From an uncultured Bacteroidales bacterium (GTDB taxonomy: Bacteria > Bacteroidota > Bacteroidia > Bacteroidales > UBA4417), in contig CALCJE010000084.1 in assembly GCA_937965665.1 (NCBI GenBank), positions 1 through 11,333 of the forward strand: a stretch of 11,333 bases of DNA, in the 5' to 3' direction. Each line of letters starts with the position of its first letter. Within the stretch, counting starts at the first letter, position 1. Below, in pieces: positions 1 to 5,852 of the stretch. A model generated the notes under the pieces. It was given only the letters and a program-made list of their open reading frames with translations. It made no database searches and had not been told where the DNA came from. A program made the translations under genes and the position numbers.

Positions 1-492
1 AGCATCCGAAAGCCCGTAGGTGAAAATAGCAACCATACCTTTCACATTGCAGCCTGCATCACGCAATGCCTGCACGGCATTTAAACTGCTTTTTCCGGTC
101 GAAATCAGGTCTTCGACCACCACTACCGATTGCCCGCTTTCTACCACGCCTTCAATCTGATTTTCGAGGCCATGACTTTTTTTCTCGGAACGAACATAAA
201 CAAACGGTAATCCCAGGTCCTGTGCAACAAGTGCGCCAATTGCAATAGCGCCGGTAGCAACACCTGCAATCAGGTCAACGGTACCAAACTCTTCGTTGAT
301 CATTTTTACAAACTCCTGGCGGAGATAGGTACGGATTTTGGGATAGGACAGTGTACGACGGTTGTCGCAATATATGGGTGATTTTATGCCCGATGCCCAG
401 GTGAAAGGGTTAGCATTATCAAGCTTTATTGCTTTAATTTGCAAAAGCGATTCGGCTGTAATAAGTCCGGTTTCTTCAAAATTATTTCTCAT
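1..492 (-). CDS. pyrE: Orotate phosphoribosyltransferase (3' end cut by window edge)
   Basis: Transfers the phosphoribosyl group of PRPP to orotate, giving OMP in cytosolic de novo pyrimidine synthesis. The frame is open from an ATG at 492-490 to the left edge: 164 residues, so only the C-terminus is missing (the family is about 210 residues). Visible features are the substrate-binding N-terminus NPFTWASGIKSPIYCDNRR (28-46), the IAGVATGA segment (75-82), the catalytic loop VRSEKKSHG (100-108) and the PRPP-binding motif VVVVEDLISTGKS (123-135). The wording is strongly Bacteroidetes-like. This start is chosen because the next in-frame Met (64) lies beyond the substrate-binding region. It is head-to-head with the NUDIX gene; the two ATGs share two bases. 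A -7-like box at 497-504 suggests a very short or absent leader. Confidence 0.96.
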   Translation of the reverse strand, partial: MRNNFEETGLITAESLLQIKAIKLDNANPFTWASGIKSPIYCDNRRTLSYPKIRTYLRQEFVKMINEEFGTVDLIAGVATGAIAIGALVAQDLGLPFVYVRSEKKSHGLENQIEGVVESGQSVVVVEDLISTGKSSLNAVQALRDAGCNVKGMVAIFTYGLSDA

Positions 493-493
493 G
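490..493. other. Interlocked divergent start codons (CATG) of pyrE and NUDIX gene
   Basis: The tetranucleotide CATG holds both start codons: pyrE reads ATG on the minus strand at 492-490 and the NUDIX gene reads ATG on the plus strand at 491-493. There is no intergenic DNA at all, so each gene's promoter and ribosome landing region lie in the coding sequence of the other. Confidence 0.85.
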
Positions 494-1117
494 CTGCAAA
501 GATATATAGTTTTTTTGAATGAAAAGACAGTTACTATCGGCAACGATTTTAAAACTGATCCGGGCCCTGATGATGTGCTCGAAAATTACACAGGCATGCA
601 CTCACTTTCTGAATCTTACAGCTTTTTTTCGGAGGCTGATTCATGCATGAACCTGTTCATAAAAACCACAGATAATTTCGATGTGGCATGCAACGCATTT
701 AATGCGATGTTTACCCGAATTGAAGCTGGCGGTGGAATTGTTAGAAACCTGAAACAGGAATACCTTTTTATAAAAAGATTGGGAAAATGGGATCTGCCCA
801 AGGGGAAACTGCACAAAAATGAAGCGCCTATGGAAGGTGCCCTGCGCGAAGTAATGGAAGAAACAGGTCTCACGTCACTATCAGTCTCTAAACCGCTGCC
901 TTCAACATTTCATATTTATACCGACCGGAAAGGCAAGGAAATTTTAAAAGAAACTTACTGGTTCGAAATGATTTGCTCCGAAGATCAGCTGCTTGTACCG
1001 CAACTGGAAGAAGACATTACAGAAGTACGCTGGTTCGCCCCTGCTGAACTGCATATCCCGGTACAGAATACGTATGCCTCGCTGCAACATTTACTCGAAC
1101 AGTACTTAACGGTATAA
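491..1117 (+). CDS. NUDIX hydrolase domain protein
   Basis: A 208-residue pyrophosphohydrolase-family protein, presumably cytosolic, cleaving a nucleoside-diphosphate-linked substrate that cannot be named from sequence. The complete NUDIX box G-x5-E-x7-REVMEETGL lies at residues 105-127 (GKLHKNE, then REVMEETGL), so the Mg-binding glutamates are intact. KRLGKWDLPKGKL just before it is typical of Bacteroidetes NUDIX proteins that have an N-terminal extension of about 70 residues. The ATG at 491 is chosen because the protein then opens with MLQRYIVFLNEKTVTI, resembling the usual start of this subfamily (short beta strand, then N-x-K-T-V). Extension to a TTG at 362 would run about 130 bases antisense to pyrE and adds unlike sequence. 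It is head-to-head with pyrE, so its promoter must lie inside pyrE; the only -7-like string I see there is TTAATTTG at 434-441. Confidence 0.93.
   Translation: MLQRYIVFLNEKTVTIGNDFKTDPGPDDVLENYTGMHSLSESYSFFSEADSCMNLFIKTTDNFDVACNAFNAMFTRIEAGGGIVRNLKQEYLFIKRLGKWDLPKGKLHKNEAPMEGALREVMEETGLTSLSVSKPLPSTFHIYTDRKGKEILKETYWFEMICSEDQLLVPQLEEDITEVRWFAPAELHIPVQNTYASLQHLLEQYLTV
497..504 (-). promoter_or_regulatory. -7 promoter element for pyrE (near-leaderless)
   Basis: On the minus strand this reads TATCTTTG, an exact match to the Bacteroidetes -7 consensus TAnnTTTG, ending 4 bases before the pyrE ATG. The -33 region is weak: CTTTTC (521-526) instead of TTTG at about the right spacing. If used, transcription would start at or within a few bases of the ATG. 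The element lies inside the first codons of the opposing NUDIX gene. Inferred from consensus only. Confidence 0.5.
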
Positions 1118-1265
1118 ACCTGTGCTTGCATAGCACAATGGGCCATTTTATTCCAAATACCGGATATTTTTCAGAACAAATATTACCATTTCCTGAAAGA
1201 GAATTAAAAAAACACTCATTTATTTAATTTTATTTAATTCATTTACAATCACTTAAAATTTATTT
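1118..1265. other. AT-rich spacer after NUDIX gene, no gene seen
   Basis: No coding frame is supported here. A small hairpin (TGTGCT at 1121-1126, loop of 5, AGCACA at 1132-1137) follows the NUDIX stop but lacks a T-tract, so it is at best a weak terminator. From about 1204 the DNA is nearly pure A/T and contains a 10-bp tandem repeat (TATTTAATTT at 1221-1230, TATTTAATTC at 1231-1240). This looks like an upstream promoter-flanking tract for the repressor cassette. Confidence 0.5.
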
Positions 1266-1325
1266 ACTTATTTTTCAGTTAATCTACTGCTTTTTCAGTT
1301 GCATTACTGTAATTACAGTTGTATA
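1266..1325. promoter_or_regulatory. Three tandem 20-bp operator-like units (predicted BlaI-type operator)
   Basis: Three consecutive 20-base units begin at 1266, 1286 and 1306. Each opens with a 14-base ACTG-N6-CAGT-like dyad: ACTTATTTTTCAGT, ACTGCTTTTTCAGT and ACTGTAATTACAGT. The third (1306-1319) is a perfect palindrome containing TGTAATTACA; the second keeps both half sites; the first has one mismatch in the left half. CAGTT recurs at 1276, 1296 and 1316 and ACTG at 1286 and 1306, so half sites alternate every 10 bp on one face of the helix. The third dyad sits between the -33 and -7 elements of the repressor gene. BlaI/MecI repressors bind such dyads as dimers; the assignment is inference from position and symmetry. 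Confidence 0.7.
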
Positions 1326-1329
1326 TTTG
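1298..1329 (+). promoter_or_regulatory. Promoter of the BlaI/M56 cassette
   Basis: The -7 element TATATTTG (1322-1329) matches TAnnTTTG exactly; GTTG at 1298-1301 serves as the -33 element, with 20 bases between them. The predicted transcript starts near 1334-1336, leaving a leader of about 20 nt. The palindrome 1306-1319 fills the spacer, so repressor binding there would occlude RNA polymerase. Confidence 0.7.
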
Positions 1330-1355
1330 CTGCGTTTTACCTTAGCGCACTAATT

Positions 1356-1748
1356 ATGCAAATCAAAAAACTTACATCAGCCGAAGAAGAGGTCATGCAG
1401 ATTTTATGGACCCTGGGCAAAGGTTACATAAAGGATATTCTTGAACAGATGCCTGAGCCTAAACCTCCGTATACAACCGTTTTGTCGGTAATAAGGGTTC
1501 TGGAGAAAAAGAATTTTGTGAGCCATAAGCAATTCGGCAACACTTACGAATACTTCCCGCTTGTGCTTAAAAAAGAATATGCCGGGGAACATTTCAACCA
1601 ATTTCTTTCAGGATATTTCAATAATTCTTTTCCAAAAATGGCAGCTTTTTTTGCCCGCGAAAACAACCTGAGCATGAAGGAACTGGAAGAACTGATCAAG
1701 CTTACCGAAATTGAATTGCAAAAAGATAAATCGCAGCCGGTTGAATAA
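1356..1748 (+). CDS. BlaI/MecI/CopY-family transcriptional repressor
   Basis: A 130-residue winged-helix repressor of the Penicillinase_R family, expected to bind operator dyads as a dimer. The N-terminus KKLTSAEEEVMQILW (4-18) and the recognition-helix region TTVLSVIRVLEKKNFV (40-55) are typical, followed by the wing (FGNTYEYFP). The C-terminal half, with helices around NNLSMKELEELIKLTEIEL, would form the dimerisation domain; in classical BlaI this half holds the site cut by the sensor's signalling. ATG 1356 is preferred over a TTG at 1299 because the family starts just before the LT-x-AEE motif and the TTG lies inside the promoter. It is co-directional with the M56 gene 48 bp downstream and probably autoregulated through the upstream repeats. 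The effector is unknown; beta-lactam sensing should not be assumed. Confidence 0.9.
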   Translation: MQIKKLTSAEEEVMQILWTLGKGYIKDILEQMPEPKPPYTTVLSVIRVLEKKNFVSHKQFGNTYEYFPLVLKKEYAGEHFNQFLSGYFNNSFPKMAAFFARENNLSMKELEELIKLTEIELQKDKSQPVE

Positions 1749-1796
1749 AAAATTATCTCCAAATTATTAAATGCGGAATCAAAAATCTCAAGAAGT

Positions 1797-3230
1797 ATGG
1801 ATACAATTCTTGAATACCTTGTAAAATCAGGCATATCCCTGGGGGTATTTTACCTGTTTTTCTGGATACTGAACCGGAAATCGACCCACTTTATGCTGAA
1901 CAGGATCGTACTTCTGTTTGGCCTCGTGAGTTCACTCATCCTGCCATGCATCCACATTAATCTCAACCCCGAAGTAATTCCTGCAGCTATACCGGTTTCG
2001 TCAATCGATTTTTCAAAACTGGTAACCCAACCTGAAACCAGACAGCCAGGTTGGGGTATGCATGAAATAATTCTGCTCATTTATATTACCGGCATTGCTT
2101 TTGCGCTGGCAAGGCTAATTTACCAGGCCATTCGGATCAGGCAGCTATATAAAACATCAGCCAAAGAAACATTAAACGAGCTTACTTTGGTTTGCACTGA
2201 TAAACCCATTACGCCATTTGCCTATTTCAAAAAGATATTTATTCACACAACCGGAAACGACCTGCGGGCCATAGAACAAATACTGGCACACGAAAAATCG
2301 CATATCACGCAACTACATTATGTCGATTTACTGCTTGTCGAACTGATCTCGGTAGTACAATGGTTTAATCCCGTGGTATGGCTCTACGAAGCCGCGCTGA
2401 AAGAGGTGCACGAATATCTGGCCGATGAAACAGTGCTGAAACAAGGTTTTAAAAAAGGAGAATACCAGGTACTGCTTATCAACCAGGCCGTAGGTGGCCC
2501 CATATTTACCATCTCTCACCATTTCAACAAATCACTCATTAAAAAACGAATCCTTATGATGACAAAAATCAAATCAACCCGTTTTGCGAGACTAAATGCA
2601 CTTTTGCTTCTGCCGGTAACAGCATTCCTGCTGATGGCTTTTTCGAACCCGGAAAACATTGTAAAACCAGTATTTCTGTCGGCCAGGCAACTGGCTGCCG
2701 GCCTCAATGTTGCTGCTCCGCAATTACAAGTTGCAGCGCCTGATACAATTACGGTAACTGTAAAAAAATCGGTCAATGCAAAACAACCGGGTTCAAAAAC
2801 AGATACACTGGTCGAGAAAACCGAGAAAGTGAAAACCATTGTGATTGTTGACGGTGATGAAAAAGCTGATTTCGACGAAAAAGAAATAAATGCTGAAACC
2901 ATTGAGACTGTGAATGTTTATAAAGGTGATAAAGCCACGGAGATGTATGGTGAAAAAGGTAAAAACGGAGTTATTGTGATAAACACCAAAAAAACTGTAA
3001 AACAATCGGGCAGCGATAAAACCGAAATCACTGAAAATACAACTGAAAGTAACTTCGACAAAGCTTATGTAGTGGTAGATGGCGTTCCTGATCCTGATTT
3101 TATAAAGAATAACAAAAACCCCGAGAATATTGAGAGTATAAATATCCTGAAAGGTGAGGCAGCTACTGCGCTATACGGTGAAAAGGGGAAAAATGGTGTG
3201 ATTATGATTACATTAAAAAAGAAAAAATAA
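1797..3230 (+). CDS. BlaR1-like M56 membrane metallopeptidase with two C-terminal TonB-plug-like repeats
   Basis: A 477-residue membrane zinc protease, predicted partner of the upstream repressor. Hydrophobic segments near residues 10-25, 35-54, 89-110, 176-195 and 264-282 give the M56 topology. The zinc site is intact: HEKSH at 165-169 and the downstream EYLAD at 206-210. The part after the last membrane segment (283-477) is not a penicillin-binding sensor as in BlaR1. It has a low-complexity linker and then two copies of a unit of about 50 residues (347-398 and 423-475). Each unit runs VVDG, then an IE-x(2)-N(V/I)-x-KG element, then YGEKGKNGVI, ending in lysines. This pattern is the signature of SusC/RagA TonB-receptor plug domains, here without a barrel. 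Related plug-tailed M56 proteins occur in Bacteroidetes. Plausible role: an envelope sensor that activates cleavage of the repressor. The signal is unknown. Confidence 0.88.
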   Translation: MDTILEYLVKSGISLGVFYLFFWILNRKSTHFMLNRIVLLFGLVSSLILPCIHINLNPEVIPAAIPVSSIDFSKLVTQPETRQPGWGMHEIILLIYITGIAFALARLIYQAIRIRQLYKTSAKETLNELTLVCTDKPITPFAYFKKIFIHTTGNDLRAIEQILAHEKSHITQLHYVDLLLVELISVVQWFNPVVWLYEAALKEVHEYLADETVLKQGFKKGEYQVLLINQAVGGPIFTISHHFNKSLIKKRILMMTKIKSTRFARLNALLLLPVTAFLLMAFSNPENIVKPVFLSARQLAAGLNVAAPQLQVAAPDTITVTVKKSVNAKQPGSKTDTLVEKTEKVKTIVIVDGDEKADFDEKEINAETIETVNVYKGDKATEMYGEKGKNGVIVINTKKTVKQSGSDKTEITENTTESNFDKAYVVVDGVPDPDFIKNNKNPENIESINILKGEAATALYGEKGKNGVIMITLKKKK

Positions 3231-3269
3231 ACAACCCTAATTTCCAGTTTTCAAGGAAAGATTAAAAAT

Positions 3270-3302
3270 ACAACTGCTGTACATTACGGCAGTTGTTTTT
3301 TT
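3270..3302 (+). terminator. Rho-independent terminator after the BlaI/M56 cassette
   Basis: An 11-bp stem (3270-3280 with 3286-3296, one G-U pair, core ACAACTGC/GCAGTTGT) closes a 5-base loop and runs into a T-tract (3296-3302). It lies 40 bp after the M56 stop, making the cassette a discrete transcription unit. Confidence 0.9.
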
Positions 3303-3352
3303 ATGATCGGATCAACCTCCAAACCAGGCGGAGCAATTTAGAAATATCTGTT

Positions 3353-3360
3353 TACCTTTG
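3353..3360 (+). promoter_or_regulatory. -7 promoter element for coaD
   Basis: TACCTTTG matches the Bacteroidetes TAnnTTTG consensus, 15 bases before the coaD ATG. No convincing TTTG is present at the -33 spacing, so the promoter may be modest. The predicted leader is only about 10 nt. Confidence 0.55.
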
Positions 3361-3375
3361 CACAAAACCACCGCT

Positions 3376-3831
3376 ATGAAAATTGCAGTTTTCCCGGGTT
3401 CATTTGACCCTATTACCCGTGGCCACGAATCGATCCTGAGACGTGCAATACCTTTGTTCGATAAAATTATTGTTGCCGTTGGCGTCAACTCCGATAAAAG
3501 CGGGTATTTCCCTGTTGAAAAAAGGCTTGAATGGCTCAACCAGACTTTCAGCGATTTGCCGCAGGTGAGCGTTGAAAGTTATAATGGACTCACTGTTGAT
3601 TTCTGCAACAAGGTAGGGGCATCGTATATTCTCCGGGGGCTGCGTACCTCAGCCGACTTTGAATTCGAACGTGGTGTGGCACAGGTGAACCTGAAACTGG
3701 AATCGGATGTAGAAACCGTTTTCATGCTGGCGCTGCCTGAATATGTGATGGTTACCTCATCCATAGTGCGTGAGGTGCACAAGCACGGAGGCAATATTGA
3801 TCAATTTATTCCCGAAGCTATAGCAATTTAA
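3376..3831 (+). CDS. coaD: Phosphopantetheine adenylyltransferase
   Basis: Joins ATP and 4'-phosphopantetheine to form dephospho-CoA, the penultimate step of coenzyme A synthesis, as a cytosolic hexamer in the family. It has 151 residues, close to the usual 155-165. Motifs of the nucleotidyltransferase fold: PGSFDPITRGH (7-17, containing the T/HxGH site), YFPVEKRLEWL, ILRGLRTSADFEFE (substrate and ATP region) and the C-terminal TSSIVREV stretch. ATG 3376 is used because GSFDP must lie within the first ten or so residues; an earlier TTG at 3358 overlaps the -7 box. Its stop interlocks with the rsmD stop in a shared TTAA. Confidence 0.97.
   Translation: MKIAVFPGSFDPITRGHESILRRAIPLFDKIIVAVGVNSDKSGYFPVEKRLEWLNQTFSDLPQVSVESYNGLTVDFCNKVGASYILRGLRTSADFEFERGVAQVNLKLESDVETVFMLALPEYVMVTSSIVREVHKHGGNIDQFIPEAIAI
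3828..3831. other. Shared TTAA stop-stop junction between coaD and rsmD
   Basis: The palindrome TTAA supplies TAA to coaD (3829-3831, plus) and TAA to rsmD (3830-3828, minus). The two genes overlap by four bases and no terminator hairpin is seen between them, so convergent transcripts should run into one another. Confidence 0.85.
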
Positions 3832-4391
3832 TCCTGAATTTTAGTACTTTCCGCGCTTTGCTTCCGGAAAAATGAAAAATGTATTTTGCCATACCGGCGC
3901 TCTTCACTGAAATTAGGATGATCCTTAAAGCTGATGTATTTATCATGTTCCATGATAAACCACCCATCATCGGCCAGCCAGTTATTTTCGAAAATGAGCT
4001 GCGGTACACTTTCACGGTTTTCGAGATCGTAAGGCGGATCGGCAAAAATTACATCGTAGCTTCCGGCAGGTCGCGACAGGAACGCAAATACATTGGCCCT
4101 GACAGCTGTTAAATTTTTAAATTTAAATTCAGTAGCCATTTTCGATATATAATCGATGCAGCGGCCGTTTACATCAACAGCCAACACCAATTTGGCGTAA
4201 CGAGAGGCAAATTCGAGTGAAATATTACCGGTTCCGGCAAACAGATCAAGAACCCTGATTTCTTCGAAATCGATGTAATTGTTCAGGATATTGAACAGGC
4301 TCTCTTTTGCCATATCGGTGGTAGGGCGTACCGGCAATCCTTCCGGCGGACGAAGTATGCGGCCCTTATGACTTCCGGAAATTATTCGCAT
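3828..4391 (-). CDS. rsmD: 16S rRNA (guanine-N2)-methyltransferase RsmD
   Basis: SAM-dependent enzyme that methylates G966 (E. coli numbering) of 16S rRNA in the assembling small subunit. It has 187 residues, normal for the family. Motifs: N-terminal MRIISGSHKGR, then RPTTDMAKESLFNIL (22-36), the SAM-binding loop DLFAGTG (49-55), the acidic VDVN (72-75) and the catalytic DPPY (118-121). The start overlaps the last 10 bases of the DUF3822 gene, a layout that suggests translational coupling. The pair is read from a promoter near 5398-5428. The gene ends in the TTAA shared with coaD. Confidence 0.96.
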   Translation of the reverse strand: MRIISGSHKGRILRPPEGLPVRPTTDMAKESLFNILNNYIDFEEIRVLDLFAGTGNISLEFASRYAKLVLAVDVNGRCIDYISKMATEFKFKNLTAVRANVFAFLSRPAGSYDVIFADPPYDLENRESVPQLIFENNWLADDGWFIMEHDKYISFKDHPNFSEERRYGKIHFSFFRKQSAESTKIQD

Positions 4392-5257
4392 ATAGGTATA
4401 TTTAACAAGGTAAAGTAATTGTGTTTAGGCATTCCGGCAAACACTTCGCCAAACATGAGTTCATCCGGATCTTCGATAAAATTAAGCGAACCACAGTACA
4501 TTTTAAGCTGCAGGAACAAAGTTGAATTTGTTGAAATATCGCCCAGGAGGGTAATTTTTTCTTCGGATGGCACAAATCCAAGCTGCTCGAGCACAAAGAT
4601 TACATAATACAAAACATCCGAAGGCGAAGCATACTTAAACGCATTGAGGTAAAGTAACCGCAGGCCTTGTATAACAGTGATTTCGAAAAAGCCCGAATGA
4701 ATATTAATAAACACCTGGCGGCTGATTAACTGCGAGTGCCGGCGTAAAATTCCTTTCACAAAAACAGCAGCCGCATTTCGCATCCGGCAGCCCGGGAAAA
4801 TTGCTGAACAGTGCTCAGTAATATAATCAGGTACTAGCGTGGCTGCAACAGGGCCGAGGTCGAAAACAGGTTCAATAAGAACTTTTTCATGAGCGGAAAC
4901 CGGGTAAGCGGCCGAAATAATTTCGAGTTCGTTTCCCTGCTCCATAAATAAATGAGGAGCTATTGAGATTTTTGGAGAAGCAACTGCAATATCAACCTTT
5001 TGCCACAAAAAACTGGTATAATCTGTCTTTTTAAGCTGTGCAAAATAATCATGGCCACTGGTCATCCAGGTACCCGGTTCGGTAGGTTGAACATCGGTAT
5101 GGCTCAACCTGTATGATGATACCCTCAGCACTTTCTCCGAAACCGAATTCGTTACCAGGAACGAAAAACCATCCAGGCTCAGCATTACCGAAAGCCTGCA
5201 GTTTATTCCCTGAACAGCGTCGAACTGGGGATCAACCAGATTAAGAATACATTCCAA
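4382..5257 (-). CDS. DUF3822 family protein (TTG start)
   Basis: A 291-residue protein of unknown function in a Bacteroidetes-specific family. The N-terminal part DPQFDAVQGINCRLSVMLS followed by LDGFSFLV, and the C-terminal HNYFTLLNIPICE, are the recognisable family ends. From memory, a structural-genomics entry for a Bacteroides member showed an actin-like ATPase fold; I cannot confirm that here. No signal peptide is seen. Start choice: the frame is open back to a stop at 5302-5300 with no ATG or GTG, so TTG at 5257-5255 is the only standard start. The nearby ATG at 5252-5250 is out of frame and hits a stop within four codons. DUF3822 directly upstream of rsmD, with the coding ends overlapping, is a recurring Bacteroidetes arrangement and hints at a role near ribosome maturation (inference). 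Confidence 0.88.
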   Translation of the reverse strand: MECILNLVDPQFDAVQGINCRLSVMLSLDGFSFLVTNSVSEKVLRVSSYRLSHTDVQPTEPGTWMTSGHDYFAQLKKTDYTSFLWQKVDIAVASPKISIAPHLFMEQGNELEIISAAYPVSAHEKVLIEPVFDLGPVAATLVPDYITEHCSAIFPGCRMRNAAAVFVKGILRRHSQLISRQVFINIHSGFFEITVIQGLRLLYLNAFKYASPSDVLYYVIFVLEQLGFVPSEEKITLLGDISTNSTLFLQLKMYCGSLNFIEDPDELMFGEVFAGMPKHNYFTLLNIPICE

Positions 5258-5290
5258 GAGATCAGTTTTATGATTAACTCCGACGCCTGG

Positions 5291-5312
5291 ATGCTGTATT
5301 TAAATGCAGCAT
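5291..5312 (-). promoter_or_regulatory. 22-base hairpin/palindrome in the DUF3822-rsmD leader
   Basis: The arms ATGCTG and CAGCAT surround a central ATTTAAAT. Twenty of 22 positions are symmetric; the remaining pair is T opposite G on the plus strand (C-A on the minus transcript). On the DNA it could be an operator; in the leader RNA the outer ATGCTG/CAGCAT arms would still pair. It is about 34 bases before the TTG start and some 85 bases after the predicted promoter. Confidence 0.45.
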
Positions 5313-5397
5313 ATTAGTTTTCAGAAGTAATCAGTTTATTTAAAATCAGATACACCAGCAATTTGCAAGGATTGATCCAGGGCAAATGAGGTATCTG

Positions 5398-5428
5398 CAA
5401 ACCTACATGAAAAAAATCTATTTCACAA
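5398..5428 (-). promoter_or_regulatory. Promoter of the DUF3822-rsmD transcription unit
   Basis: On the minus strand TTTG (5428-5425), 19 bases, then TAGGTTTG (5405-5398): exact matches to both Bacteroidetes primary-sigma elements at proper spacing. The start point would be near 5392, giving a leader of about 135 nt before the TTG start of DUF3822. Confidence 0.7.
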
Positions 5429-5775
5429 ACACCGAATGAAATTTTGATGTAGATTCCCACTGACCTAAACATTAAAATAATTCTCAGAAAAATGTATGAC
5501 AATTCCCGACAATACCAGGTTTTGATCATCAAATTCTTTTTTACTGAGGGTAATAATTTTTGCTATTAGCGGTGCTAATTTCATATGGAACGGCACACCT
5601 GGTTTTAACAAAATGCACAGTAACCGGGTATAAAAAGCAGGTTCACAGGGAGGCGAAGTACAGACGTAAAAGATTGTTTATCAGTATATCACTGAATTTT
5701 AAAAAATTTATCCTTGCTAAATGAAACAATGCTGGCCATTTGGAATAGTTATTGGTATTGCAAAAAGAAAGAAGA

Positions 5776-5806
5776 TTTGGTTTAAATGCATAATAATGTA
5801 TATTTG
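5776..5806 (+). promoter_or_regulatory. Promoter of the TPR protein gene
   Basis: TTTG (5776-5779), 19 bases, then TATATTTG (5799-5806): exact consensus at both Bacteroidetes elements. Predicted start near 5812, leader about 40 nt. The strength of the match suggests steady vegetative expression. Confidence 0.75.
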
Positions 5807-5852
5807 CAACTGAATCTTTAGTCGAAATTATTAACGTAATCCTTTCACATCA

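Larger units (their letters stand above)
5258..5852. other. Divergent intergenic region between DUF3822 and the TPR gene
   Basis: About 595 bases with no supportable gene. The left part holds the DUF3822 leader, its hairpin (5291-5312) and promoter (5398-5428); the right end holds the TPR-gene promoter (5776-5806). Between roughly 5430 and 5775 I see only AT-rich sequence, no terminator, no tRNA and no strong repeat. A minus-strand frame at 5314-5532 overlaps the promoter and looks non-coding. Confidence 0.6.

Noticed and set aside
1121..1137. Terminator of the NUDIX gene
   Set aside because: The hairpin has only a 6-bp stem and no following T-tract, so I mention it only within the spacer entry.
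1356..3230. Beta-lactam resistance regulator (blaI-blaR1 / mecI-mecR1)
   Set aside because: The M56 protein lacks a penicillin-binding sensor domain and no beta-lactamase or PBP gene is adjacent. Only the general BlaI/M56 architecture is supported.
5314..5532. Minus-strand frame of 72 codons in the DUF3822-TPR spacer
   Set aside because: It contains the consensus DUF3822 promoter (5398-5428), shows no recognisable family and has composition like the surrounding non-coding DNA.
5721..5813. Short plus-strand frame of 30 codons beginning MKQCWPFG
   Set aside because: It overlaps the -33 and -7 elements of the TPR-gene promoter and resembles nothing; probably chance.
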